Assembly (NCBI GenBank): GCA_016716505.1
Contig: JADJWF010000004.1
Location: 248,001-312,000 of the forward strand
Direction: 5' to 3'
Length of the DNA stretch: 64,000 bases
From: Verrucomicrobiota bacterium
GTDB lineage: Bacteria; Verrucomicrobiota; Verrucomicrobiia; Limisphaerales; J093
The notes beneath the pieces were generated by a model. That model was given only the letters and a program-made list of their open reading frames with translations, made no database searches and was not told where the DNA came from. Position numbers and translations under genes: made by a program. Shown here in pieces: positions 10,433-19,659 of the stretch; position 1 is the first letter of the stretch; each line of letters begins with the position of its first letter.

Positions 10433-11703
10433 TGCTGCGAAAACTCTTCGACATCTTCAGTTCGCTGAAACTGACGGTCGTACTGCTGTCGCTTTCCTGC
10501 GTGCTGGTTTTCCTCGGCACGATGGCGCAGGACCCGCTCGGGCTGTATTTGGTCCAGCATCGCTTCTTTCAAAGCCTCTTCGTGGACTATGTCTCGATGA
10601 GCGCGGCGGTGAAGAAGACGCTGCAAATGCTCCACATCTACGTGACTCCCACGACGGCGGCCGACGTGATGGCGGCGCCGTATGTGCCGGTCTTCCCAGG
10701 AGGATACCTGCTGGGGTGGGCGCTGCTGGTGAATCTGGTCACGGCGCACTTCCGTTACTTCAAGGCGACAAAGAAGAAGATCGGCATCGCCCTCATCCAC
10801 TCCGGGGTGGTGCTGCTGCTGCTGGGCCAGTTCGCCACCGACCTCTTGCAGGTGGAGAGCCACATGCGGCTGACGGAGGGCGAAACCAAGTTCTTTTCCG
10901 AGAGCAGCCGGCAGAGCGAGCTGGCGATTGTGGATACCACGCAGCCGGATCGTGACCAGGTGGTGGCCATTCCGGTGAGCAGGCTCAGTGGGACCTTCCA
11001 GCACGAAACCCTGCCCTTCAGCGTCGAGGTGAAGGCCGTCTTCCAGAACGCCACGCCCGAGTTCGTGACGACCGCCAATGATCCCGCCGCCGCCTCCCAG
11101 GGCGTGGGACCGCGTTTGAAGTTCCGGCAGGAGCCCCCGGTGACCCGGTTGGACTCCCGGGACGTGCCGGCGGCGTTGGTGGAACTGCGCGACGGCGAGA
11201 AATCTCTCGGAACCTGGTGGGTGTCCAACTGGCTGGCCGAGGAACCCCTCCGTCGCCTCATCCTCCAGCAGTCCGGCCCGGCGGTGCGGGAGGCGCTCGC
11301 GCGGCCGCAGTCCTTCACTCACGCCGGCCGCACCTTTGAGCTCGCCATGCGGCCGATGCGCTTCTACGAGCCGCATTCGCTCACGCTGCTCGAATTCCGT
11401 CACGACAAGTACAAGGGCACGGAGATCCCGAAGAACTTCTCCAGTCGTGTCCGCGTCCAACGCCCCGACACGGGCGAGGATCGCGAGGTGCTCATCTACA
11501 TGAACAACCCGCTGCGGTACGCGGGCAAGACCTACTACCAGTCCGGCTATGACGATAAAGACCCGCGCGTGACCATTCTGCAGGTGGTGCGCAACCCGGG
11601 CTGGCTGACGCCGTACCTGGCCTGCGTGATCGTGTCGGTCGGCCTGTGCCTGCAGTTCGGGATGCATCTGCTGGAGTTCGCCCGCAAACGCCAAACCTCA
11701 TGA
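10432..11703 (+). CDS. resB: Cytochrome c biogenesis protein ResB
   Basis: 423-residue membrane protein of the system II cytochrome c maturation complex, which transfers haem across the membrane and attaches it to apocytochrome c. It has N-terminal transmembrane helices (around residues 12-33, 83-102 and 117-137), a large periplasmic region (about 140-390) containing the NNPLRYAGKTYYQSGY motif that marks ResB proteins, and a last helix near 392-413. It begins at the stop of the upstream lipoprotein gene and ends in an ATGA overlap (11700-11703) with ccsA, so the three products are probably made in stoichiometric amounts. Confidence 0.92.
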   Translation: MLRKLFDIFSSLKLTVVLLSLSCVLVFLGTMAQDPLGLYLVQHRFFQSLFVDYVSMSAAVKKTLQMLHIYVTPTTAADVMAAPYVPVFPGGYLLGWALLVNLVTAHFRYFKATKKKIGIALIHSGVVLLLLGQFATDLLQVESHMRLTEGETKFFSESSRQSELAIVDTTQPDRDQVVAIPVSRLSGTFQHETLPFSVEVKAVFQNATPEFVTTANDPAAASQGVGPRLKFRQEPPVTRLDSRDVPAALVELRDGEKSLGTWWVSNWLAEEPLRRLILQQSGPAVREALARPQSFTHAGRTFELAMRPMRFYEPHSLTLLEFRHDKYKGTEIPKNFSSRVRVQRPDTGEDREVLIYMNNPLRYAGKTYYQSGYDDKDPRVTILQVVRNPGWLTPYLACVIVSVGLCLQFGMHLLEFARKRQTS

Positions 11704-13721
11704 AAATGCTCAAGCGACTGGTTCCCTGGCTGCTGCTGGCGCTGTTTGTGGCCGAGCTGCTGGCCATCATGTTCCCGCGCCAGCAGACCGGTTTTCACTA
11801 CCGGGACTTCGGCCGGTTGCCGGTGCTCCTCAACGGGCGCGTTCAGCCGTTCGACTCGGTGGCGCGGAATGCGCTCCTCCAGATTCGCGGTACGGCCAGC
11901 GTTCCCCTCGGCGAGAAGAAGTGGTTCGAGTTCTGGAAACACCCCCCGAAACTGCGCTCCACCGAGTGGCTGCTCGAAGTGATGCTCAAGCCGGAGATCG
12001 CCGACACCCGGCCGACCTTCCTCATTCATCATCCGGACCTGCTGGGGGAACTGAAGCTTCACGACAAGGGCATCGAGAAGTCGGGGCTGCGCTACTACTC
12101 GTTCAATGAGATTCAATCGGTCGTGGGCGAGATTGGCGAGCAGGGCCGCCGCGCGGGCCGGGTGGACGCCCAGTTGCGAACGAGTTTTCAGAAGGAGGCC
12201 TTGAAGCTGGCTCAGGCGGTATTTCTGTACCATCGCCTCAAGAACAGCCTGCGGCCGGAGGATTCGGCTGATTTCGCCGCCGAAATCGCGGCCTATCAGT
12301 CGGTGATCAAGCCGGGACTCGAGGCCGCGCAGGCGCGCGAAGCCGGTCAACCCCATGACGAGCAGGCCCTGGCCGCGCTGCTCCGGCCGTTCAAACGTTA
12401 CGACGCGCTCTCCCAGCAAGCCTATCCGCTGATCGTGCCGCCGCTGCATCCCGAGACCCATCCCGACGAATGGGCCAACGTCGGCACCGCGCTCATGGAT
12501 GCCCTCCACCACGGGGAAATCCCCACGGCCATGCTCTTCTTCGCCCGCCTGGCCAACGCCTACCGCGAGGGCAACGCCGGTGCGTTCAACCAGGCCCTCA
12601 CCGAGTATGAACAGTGGTTGGCGCCGCGGTTCGAGAAGGAAGTCCGCAAAGGTCGCGCGGAGTTTTTCTTCAATCACGTCCAGTTCTTCCTGCGGGCGAC
12701 GATCACGTATATTTTCGCCTTCCTCCTCGCCGCCGGGGCGTTGCTCACGGTGACGGTGACTCCCGGACTGGCCGAGACGCTCCGACGCTCGGCCTTCTAC
12801 CTGGTTGCGTTCGCCTTCCTGGTCCACACCGCCGGCTTGATCTTTCGCATGGCCCTCGAAGCCAGGCCGCCAGTGACCAATCTCTACTCCTCGGCCGTGT
12901 TCATCGGTTGGGGCGCGGTGGGCTTGGGTCTCATTCTCGAGCGCGTCTATCGGATCGGCCAGGGGCTGGCGGCGGCGGCGGTCATTGGGTTTGTCACCTT
13001 GATCATCGCGCACAACCTGGCGCTGGGCGGGGACACCATGGAGATGATGCGCGCCGTGCTGGACACCAACTTCTGGCTCGCGACGCACGTCGTCGTCATC
13101 ACGCTGGGCTACACGGCGAACTTCGCGGCCGGTTTTCTCGCCATCGCGTTCGTGCTGCTGGGGGTGTTTTCGAAGTTGCTGCGCCTGCCGGTCCGTGAGG
13201 CGGAGGCCGCGGTGGCCGGAAAAGCCTCGGCGCCAGTGGAGCGCGCCACGATTGGTCAGGCGCTGCAGAAGATGGTCTATGCCATCATCTGCTTCGCCAC
13301 GCTCTTCAGTTTCGCTGGCACCGTGCTGGGCGGCATCTGGGCGGATCAGAGCTGGGGCCGGTTCTGGGGGTGGGACCCGAAGGAGAACGGCGCACTGATC
13401 ATCGTCCTCTGGAATGCCGCCATCCTCCACGCGCGCTGGGGCGGCCTCATTCGCGAACGTGGCCTGATGAACATGGCCATCTTCGGCAACGTGGTCACCG
13501 CGTTCTCCTGGTTTGGGGTCAACATGCTCGGGATCGGTCTGCACTCCTACGGTTTCATGGATGCCGCCTTCAAGTGGCTCATGATCTTCTTCGTGAGCCA
13601 GTTCATCCTGATGGCGCTCTGCTCCCTCCCGCTGAGATTTTGGGCCAGCTACCGCGGCGGCGACACCAGTCCCGGTCAGCGGAACGGCACCGCGCGGAGC
13701 CCGCAGCCGCTGGCGGCCTAG
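11700..13721 (+). CDS. ccsA: Cytochrome c biogenesis protein CcsA/ResC
   Basis: 673-residue polytopic protein, the haem-handling partner of ResB. The WWD domain is clear near residues 545-560: WGRFWGWDPKE, with conserved His residues in flanking segments (for example the TNFWLATHVV stretch and HSYGF near the end). The first 350 residues are a large soluble region, with one N-terminal helix and a second helix only at about 335, that is absent from short CcsA proteins but common in the long versions of Bacteroidota/Verrucomicrobiota. The ATG at 11700 overlaps the resB stop. This completes a three-gene operon for c-type cytochrome assembly. Confidence 0.92.
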   Translation: MKMLKRLVPWLLLALFVAELLAIMFPRQQTGFHYRDFGRLPVLLNGRVQPFDSVARNALLQIRGTASVPLGEKKWFEFWKHPPKLRSTEWLLEVMLKPEIADTRPTFLIHHPDLLGELKLHDKGIEKSGLRYYSFNEIQSVVGEIGEQGRRAGRVDAQLRTSFQKEALKLAQAVFLYHRLKNSLRPEDSADFAAEIAAYQSVIKPGLEAAQAREAGQPHDEQALAALLRPFKRYDALSQQAYPLIVPPLHPETHPDEWANVGTALMDALHHGEIPTAMLFFARLANAYREGNAGAFNQALTEYEQWLAPRFEKEVRKGRAEFFFNHVQFFLRATITYIFAFLLAAGALLTVTVTPGLAETLRRSAFYLVAFAFLVHTAGLIFRMALEARPPVTNLYSSAVFIGWGAVGLGLILERVYRIGQGLAAAAVIGFVTLIIAHNLALGGDTMEMMRAVLDTNFWLATHVVVITLGYTANFAAGFLAIAFVLLGVFSKLLRLPVREAEAAVAGKASAPVERATIGQALQKMVYAIICFATLFSFAGTVLGGIWADQSWGRFWGWDPKENGALIIVLWNAAILHARWGGLIRERGLMNMAIFGNVVTAFSWFGVNMLGIGLHSYGFMDAAFKWLMIFFVSQFILMALCSLPLRFWASYRGGDTSPGQRNGTARSPQPLAA

Positions 13722-13989
13722 CGAACCCCGGCCCGGGGCGGGGGCGCGTCGGACGGTTCAACGACCGGGGCGTGGTTGATCGGCTGGCGACTCACTGCGG
13801 GGACGGCTGGCGCAAGGCGCGTCGGATTTTGTCGGTGGGAACGCCACCCGAGGGAGAGGCCGGCGACCGGTTGTCCGCCTCGGAGACCTCTGCGGTTTTC
13901 GCTCCACTACGGTTGGCCCCAGCTTGTTATCGCCCGCGGGAAATTCCTCCTCATCCGCGCCGCCCGTGGTTTCATCTCCGGGCAACTTT

Positions 13990-15489
13990 ATGGACTACGA
14001 AGCCGTCATCGGGCTGGAGACCCACGTCCAGCTCAAGACCCGGTCGAAGATGTGGTGCGGCTGCGCGAACGCCTTTGGCGCGCCGCCCAATACCCACGTC
14101 TGCCCCGTCTGCCTGGGCTTGCCCGGCGTGCTGCCTGTGCCCAACGAGGAGGCCTTGCGCCTCACCGCGCTGACCGGCCTGCTCCTCAACTGCACGCTGC
14201 CCGCCCGCGCCAAGTTCGACCGGAAGAGCTATTTCTATCCGGACATGCCCAAGAACTACCAGATCACCCAGTACGACCAGCCCAGCACGGCGAACGGCTG
14301 GGTCGAGTTTGAGTTCCAGGGTGGCACCGCGCGCGTCCGCATCACCCGCGCGCATCTCGAGGAGGACGTGGGCAAGAGCACGCACTTTGAGCGCCACAGT
14401 GGCGTGGACTTCAACCGCGCCGGCGTGCCGCTGCTGGAGATCGTCTCCGAGCCGGACATCACCAGCGCCGACATGGCCTACGAATACCTCAACGCGCTCA
14501 AGGACATCCTCGTGTATGGAGGGGTGAGCGATTGCGACATGGAGAAGGGCATGGTCCGCTGCGACGTAAACGTTTCCGTCCGTCCCGTCGGCACGAAGGA
14601 ACTCGGCGCCAAGATCGAGATCAAGAACATGAACTCCTTCTCCGGCGTGCGCCGGGCCCTCGAGTACGAAATCCCCCGCCAGATCGAAGTCCTCAAGCGC
14701 GGCGGCAAGCTGGTCCAGTCCACCCGCCGCTGGGACGACGTCGCCGGCATCACCGAGGAAATGCGGACCAAGGAGGACGCGCACGACTACCGCTATTTCC
14801 CCGACCCCGACCTGATGCCGCTGGAACCGACAGCGGAGTGGCTGGCCGAAGTGCGCGCCCGCGTGGTCGAACTCCCGCTCGCCCGCAAGCAACGGTTCAT
14901 GCGCGACTATCAGTTGCCCGCCGGCGACGCCGAGGTGTTCAAGAACGATGTGCCGCTGGGCGATTACTTCGAGCGCTTGGCCAAGCAGAGCAAGAACCCG
15001 AAAGCCGTCGCCAACTGGGTCATCAACAACCTGCGGGCGAAGCTCACTGAGGCTACGGAAAAAGAAGCGGCGGAAACGATGATGGATTCCGAGCCTCCCC
15101 TCACCCCGCGCCTCTCCTCCCGTGGCGGAGAGGGTGCCTTGGCTTCGCTCAAATTCCCCCCCGAATTCCTCCTCGAACTCGTGGCCCTGGTGGAGGCCAA
15201 GACCATCAGCAGCAGCGCCGCGCAGCAGGTATTTGCCGAGATGTTCGACACCGGCAAGGCACCTTCCGCCATTGTGCAGGACCGCGGCCTCGCTCAAGTC
15301 AGCGACACCGCGGCCATCGAGAAGTTCTGCGACGAAGCGATCGCGGCGAACCCCGGTCCCGTCGCCGACTATCGCAACGGCAAGGCCGCCGCGCTCAACT
15401 TCCTCAAGGGACAGGTCATGAAACTCAGCAAGGGCAAGGCAAACCCCGCGCTGGCCGGCGACATTCTGGAACGGAAGCTCAAGGCGTAA
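13990..15489 (+). CDS. gatB: Aspartyl/glutamyl-tRNA amidotransferase subunit B (with in-frame palindromic insert)
   Basis: 499-residue GatB, the kinase/tRNA-binding subunit of GatCAB that converts Glu-tRNA(Gln) or Asp-tRNA(Asn) to the amidated form. Hallmarks: YEAVIGLETHVQL at the start, the zinc-type Cys pairs CGCAN and CPVCLG, FYPDMPKNYQI(T)Q, and a C-terminal YqeY-like tail. The ATG at 13990 gives the normal beginning; the frame is open from 13924. At residues 368-386 there is an extra segment beginning EPPLTPRLSS, encoded by a palindromic sequence, between the helical domain and the tail; see the separate repeat entry. gatA and gatC are not in the window. Confidence 0.96.
   Translation: MDYEAVIGLETHVQLKTRSKMWCGCANAFGAPPNTHVCPVCLGLPGVLPVPNEEALRLTALTGLLLNCTLPARAKFDRKSYFYPDMPKNYQITQYDQPSTANGWVEFEFQGGTARVRITRAHLEEDVGKSTHFERHSGVDFNRAGVPLLEIVSEPDITSADMAYEYLNALKDILVYGGVSDCDMEKGMVRCDVNVSVRPVGTKELGAKIEIKNMNSFSGVRRALEYEIPRQIEVLKRGGKLVQSTRRWDDVAGITEEMRTKEDAHDYRYFPDPDLMPLEPTAEWLAEVRARVVELPLARKQRFMRDYQLPAGDAEVFKNDVPLGDYFERLAKQSKNPKAVANWVINNLRAKLTEATEKEAAETMMDSEPPLTPRLSSRGGEGALASLKFPPEFLLELVALVEAKTISSSAAQQVFAEMFDTGKAPSAIVQDRGLAQVSDTAAIEKFCDEAIAANPGPVADYRNGKAAALNFLKGQVMKLSKGKANPALAGDILERKLKA
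15097..15140 (+). repeat. REP-like palindromic element inserted inside gatB
   Basis: Inverted repeat with a perfect 7-bp stem, CCTCTCC (15111-15117) and GGAGAGG (15127-15133), loop of 9 nt, flanked by CACC and GGTG that extend the symmetry. Translated in the gatB frame it gives PPLTPRLSSRGGEGA, closely resembling the peptide made when dispersed REP-type palindromes sit in genes. It interrupts a region where GatB proteins normally have a short linker. No second copy was seen in this window. Confidence 0.65.
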
Positions 15490-15590
15490 GCCGGCGGGCA
15501 GTTTCGGGCTGCGGCGCCGGGTACTCAGGTCCGCCGGGTGCCGTTTCGTGCTCGCTCCGGGATCGGCTGCCGATATCCTCCCGCTTCGCC

Positions 15591-16946
15591 ATGAAACGCC
15601 AGGGCCCGCCGTTGTCCCGCCGACAGTTTCTCCTCACCACCGCCGCCCCTTTATCTTTCAGCGTCGTGGCGCCGCGCGTCCTGGGCCGCGGCGGGGAGAA
15701 GCCCCCGAGCGAAACGCTGCATCTCGCCGCCATCGGCGCCGGCGGCCGCGCCCAGGACAACCTCGATGGGCTCAAGTCCGAGCGCATCGTGGCCCTCTGC
15801 GACGTGGACGCCCGCAACGCTGCCGGATCCTTTCGCAAGTTTCCCAATGCCGCCCGCTACGAAGACTTTCGCGTCATGCTGGACCGGGAGCGCGGCATTG
15901 ACGCCGTGGTCGTTTCGACACCGGACCATGTCCACGCTGTGGCGACCATGGCGGCCCTGCGCCGCGGCAAACACGTGTACTGCGAGAAGCCGCTGACCCG
16001 CACGGTGCGCGAGGCGCGCGTGGTGGGCGACTTCGCCCGACAATCGCGGCTGGCCACCCAGATGGGCAACCAAGGCATGGCCTTCGAGGGCAATCGCCAG
16101 ATCAAAGAATGGCTGGCCGACGACGCAATCGGCACGGTGCGTGAGGTTCATGTGTGGTCGGATCGTCCCACCCATCGCGGCAAGCTGCCCTTCTGGTGGC
16201 CTCAAGGAATTGAACGGCCCACCGACTCGCCACCCGTCCCGTCCGGATTGAACTGGGATCTGTGGCTCGGTCCGGCACCGGCGCGGCCCTACCATCCCGC
16301 CTACGTACCGTTCCGCTGGCGGGGTTGGTGGGACTTCGGCAGTGGCGGGCTGGGCGACATGGGCATTCACAATCTCGCGCCCGTGTTCGACGCACTGAAG
16401 CTCGGGCCGCCACTGAGCGTTCAGGCCAGTTCAACGCCTGTGTTCAAGGAGTCCGTGCCGCTGGCGTGCGTGGTCCATTACGAGTTTGCTGCCCGTGCCG
16501 GCCAACCTCCGGTCAAGCTGCACTGGTACGATGGCGGCCTGCTGCCCGAGCGGCCGGACGAGCTGGAGGAGGAGCGTCCGTTGGATCCCGAGGATGGCAT
16601 CCTGTTTGTTGGCGACCGGGGGAAGCTGTTGGTCGAAGGTTGGGGCGGCGAACGCCCGCGATTGATCCCGGAAAGCCGCAACCGGGAATACCAGCGACCC
16701 GCCAGGACGCTGCCGCGCTCGATCGGGCACTACGCGGAGTGGATCAAGGCCTGCAAGGAGGGAACCCCGACCGCGTCCAACTTCGCCTTTGCCGGCCCCC
16801 TCACGGAAGCCGTCCTGCTGGGCAGCGTCTGCGTGCGGAACGGCGGCGAAAAGCTATTCTGGGACAGCGTCGCCTTCAGGTTCTCCAACTCCGACGAGGC
16901 CAACGCCCTGCTGCACTACCAGTACCGCCCGGGGTGGGAACTCTGA
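15591..16946 (+). CDS. Tat-exported Gfo/Idh/MocA family oxidoreductase
   Basis: 451 residues. The N-terminus LSRRQFLLTTAAP is a twin-arginine signal, so the folded protein, probably with bound NAD(P), is exported. A Rossmann fold follows (AAIGAGGRAQDN near residue 45), then STPDHVHAVA and the family EKP motif (YCEKPL). The second half is the alpha/beta substrate domain, with WDLWLGPAPARPY and GDMGIHNLAPVFDA, features of the large Verrucomicrobiota/Planctomycetota paralogue group. The family oxidises or epimerises sugars and inositols; the substrate here is unknown. It stands alone and is convergent with the following helicase gene. Confidence 0.9.
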   Translation: MKRQGPPLSRRQFLLTTAAPLSFSVVAPRVLGRGGEKPPSETLHLAAIGAGGRAQDNLDGLKSERIVALCDVDARNAAGSFRKFPNAARYEDFRVMLDRERGIDAVVVSTPDHVHAVATMAALRRGKHVYCEKPLTRTVREARVVGDFARQSRLATQMGNQGMAFEGNRQIKEWLADDAIGTVREVHVWSDRPTHRGKLPFWWPQGIERPTDSPPVPSGLNWDLWLGPAPARPYHPAYVPFRWRGWWDFGSGGLGDMGIHNLAPVFDALKLGPPLSVQASSTPVFKESVPLACVVHYEFAARAGQPPVKLHWYDGGLLPERPDELEEERPLDPEDGILFVGDRGKLLVEGWGGERPRLIPESRNREYQRPARTLPRSIGHYAEWIKACKEGTPTASNFAFAGPLTEAVLLGSVCVRNGGEKLFWDSVAFRFSNSDEANALLHYQYRPGWEL

Positions 16947-17070
16947 ACCAAGGGGGGGCAAGCTATCGCGGCCAGGCCGGACTCGGCGGCATCCGCTCGC
17001 AAACACCGGCGTTCGATCGCCCATCCGATCTGCTGCGACGACCGACCCGCGACTGCCCCTGAGCCATCGG

Positions 17071-19614
17071 TCAATGTCGCCGCAGGTTCAGACGGTGTTC
17101 GATGCGGCGCGTCTGGTGGTAGTCGAGCGGCGGCAGCTCGGTCAGCGTCGGGGATTCGGTCTCGTTCAGGGTGGCCCGGGCCAGCTCGCGGAAGCGCTGC
17201 CAGCGGGGCCAGTCCAGCTCGGGCGCATGGGTGACCTGCCGCAGCAGGCTCCGCCACTCGATGATGACGCGGTCCACATCCCCGGCGCCGAGCCACTGCG
17301 TGACCCAGGCGTGACGGCTTTCGGGGTTCTTGTGGACGCTGGCAACCATTTCCTCCGCGCCGGCCCCGTACTCGTGCGGCACGCCGTGCTCCAGGTAACC
17401 GGGAATCATCTGGAGCCCGTAGGCTCGCTGACTCGCCAGCGCCAGCCGCCCGGCCCAGCGGTTGTCGTCCCCGGCAAAGCGAAAACCCGCGTGCAGGTTG
17501 GCGAGTTCATAGATCAGGTCCTCGAGCGCCAACGACTCATCTTCCAGCGCCGCCGCGATGCCCAGCCCGTCGCCCTGGTGGAAAAAGCTCGCGATGCGGC
17601 CGCGCCGGGTCGGCACGCCGCCGGCGTCCACCAACCCGAGTCGCCGCCACAGGAGCGCCGTGCCCGTCGAGGGCACCAGCCCCCGGCAGGTTGCGACCAG
17701 TTCGCAGCGGGCGCAGGCATCCGGCAGCACGTCGCGCTCGCGCGGTTTCCACAAGGCCACCCCGTGCCGGTCCACCGGGACACGCACTGGGAAGGCGGCG
17801 AGGCTGAGTTCGGCCACGATCTTCTGCGGTGACTCGATGAACCGCGTCACCGGCGTTCGCTGGGAGGCCAGCCGCGCCTCGACCCGCGGCGCAAGGCGTT
17901 CCCGCCACTGTTGCAGGGTGGCTTGGCGGCCATGCCAGTTCGTCAGGCGGCGAATCCACTTGGCGATGATGACCCGGTCGTCTGGCAGCCGTTCGGCCAC
18001 CGTGAGGGCCCGGCCGTAGAGGCGCAGGCCATCGTTTTCCTCGATCACGGCCAAGGCCCCATTCCCCGCCTTCTCCAAAGCGGTCGGCTCGGCGAGCGCG
18101 GGCCGCAGCGCCACGTGCCACGCGGGGGCGGCGGCATCGCCCGGCTCTGGCTCGCGGAGCTCCGATCGCGCCACGCGCACTTCACCCAGCGGAACTTCGC
18201 GATGCGCCGCCTGCCGCTCCCATTCACCCCGGCTGTTCAAGAACTCCCGCACCCGCCGGCGGACAAAGCGGGCGCGCTCGGCATCGGTCTTCAGCCCGCA
18301 CGGCGCGGCGGGGTGTTTCAGCGATTCTTCGACACCCAAAGGGATGGGTTTGACCGTGAACAGTCGTTCCTGAATCCGCACCGCTTCGGCGAACGGGTCG
18401 CGCCCCTGCTCCGCCGCGCCGTGCATGATGCCCAGCAGGGCGTTCCAGTCCGCCATGCCGTTGCGGGCCAGGTGCGTGGCGTGGGCGTCGTGAATCCGAA
18501 TTTCATTGGCGGCCACGATGACGTACCCCGTCTCATCAATCCCCCGCCGGCCGGCGCGGCCAAACATCTGCAGAATCTCATCGGGTCGCAGCGCCTGTTC
18601 GGCGGCGTCGCGACGGTAGGAGTCCGCCACGAGCGCCACGCTGCGCAGCGAGAAATTGATGCCAGCGGCCAGGCCCATGGTGGCCACGACCACGCGCAAT
18701 TGCCCGGCTTTGGCCAGCGGCTCCACCACGCCGGCCCGCACCGCGTAGCTCAGGCCCGAGTGGTGGTAGGCGATGCGGGTCTTCAAGAGCCGGGCAAGGT
18801 TTTCCCCCACCAGCAGCCGTTGCGCGGGAGTGAGCGTGAGCGGGTCCGGGTTGGGCAATTGGCGGCTCAATTCGCCGGCCAGCGTTTCGGCCATCTGCCG
18901 GCGCGGCGCGAACAGGAGCAGGGGACCGAGACCCTCCGCGAGCACCTTGGCGGCCAGCCGTGGCCAATAGCCGCGAATCTCGGACGGCACATGGTAGCTC
19001 AGGCTGTTGGCGTGAACCTCCTCCAGCGGCACGGGGCGTTCGTCCGTGCGCACAAGCAGCGCCCGGCGGCCCAGCCGGCGCAACCATTTCACCACGTCCT
19101 GGGGGTTGCTGACGCTGCCAGACAACAGGAGGAGCTGCGTTTGCGGGGGAGCCAGGGCAATGGCCAGTTCGTAATTCAGGCCGCGGTCCGGATCGGCGAT
19201 CATCTGGTACTCGTCCACGACCAGGAGCGCAGGGCCATCGCCGCGAATCAGCCGGTTCTTCTGCGTCTCGAGCGTGGCCACGATGACCGGGGCGTCGAGG
19301 TTTTCCGCGAGGTCGCCGGTGGCGATGCCCACGTTCCAGCCGCGGGCGCGCCATTCGGCCAGCTTGTCGTTGGCCAGGGCGCGGGTGGGGACGGTGTAGA
19401 TGGCCTGGCCGCGGTTCTTGCCGTGATGGGACCAGAGTTCGAAGATCAGCGTTTTGCCGGCGCCGGTGGGCGCGTGAACCACCACGTCCTGGCCCGCTCG
19501 CAGCGCGCTCACGGCCTGCTGCTGCCACAGGTCGGGCACGATCACTTGCTGCTGGAGGCTGGAAAGACCGGCCAGCGATTCCGCGAACGTCTGCACACCC
19601 GCACAGTAGCGCAA
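17071..19614 (-). CDS. Ski2-like DEAD/DEAH-box helicase
   Basis: 847-residue superfamily 2 helicase. Motifs: a Q-like LWQQQAV, Walker A APTGAGKT (about 48-55), TVPTRALANDK (Ia), VVDEYQMI for motif II (DEYQ at 134-137 rather than DEVH), LLSGSV for motif III, VVVATMGLAAGIN for V, and QMFGRAGRRGID for VI. The order and motif VI fit Ski2/Hel308-like proteins. The C-terminal 450 residues are not recognisable to me and contain Cys634-x2-Cys637-x5-Cys643, a possible metal or Fe-S site. A start at a nearby GTG (VQTFAES, residue 7) is possible. Substrate, RNA or DNA, is unknown. Confidence 0.85.
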   Translation of the reverse strand: MRYCAGVQTFAESLAGLSSLQQQVIVPDLWQQQAVSALRAGQDVVVHAPTGAGKTLIFELWSHHGKNRGQAIYTVPTRALANDKLAEWRARGWNVGIATGDLAENLDAPVIVATLETQKNRLIRGDGPALLVVDEYQMIADPDRGLNYELAIALAPPQTQLLLLSGSVSNPQDVVKWLRRLGRRALLVRTDERPVPLEEVHANSLSYHVPSEIRGYWPRLAAKVLAEGLGPLLLFAPRRQMAETLAGELSRQLPNPDPLTLTPAQRLLVGENLARLLKTRIAYHHSGLSYAVRAGVVEPLAKAGQLRVVVATMGLAAGINFSLRSVALVADSYRRDAAEQALRPDEILQMFGRAGRRGIDETGYVIVAANEIRIHDAHATHLARNGMADWNALLGIMHGAAEQGRDPFAEAVRIQERLFTVKPIPLGVEESLKHPAAPCGLKTDAERARFVRRRVREFLNSRGEWERQAAHREVPLGEVRVARSELREPEPGDAAAPAWHVALRPALAEPTALEKAGNGALAVIEENDGLRLYGRALTVAERLPDDRVIIAKWIRRLTNWHGRQATLQQWRERLAPRVEARLASQRTPVTRFIESPQKIVAELSLAAFPVRVPVDRHGVALWKPRERDVLPDACARCELVATCRGLVPSTGTALLWRRLGLVDAGGVPTRRGRIASFFHQGDGLGIAAALEDESLALEDLIYELANLHAGFRFAGDDNRWAGRLALASQRAYGLQMIPGYLEHGVPHEYGAGAEEMVASVHKNPESRHAWVTQWLGAGDVDRVIIEWRSLLRQVTHAPELDWPRWQRFRELARATLNETESPTLTELPPLDYHQTRRIEHRLNLRRH

Positions 19615-19659
19615 ACCGCCGGAAGGGAAACCAGCGAGAGCCGGGCCGGCCCGCGCGCT

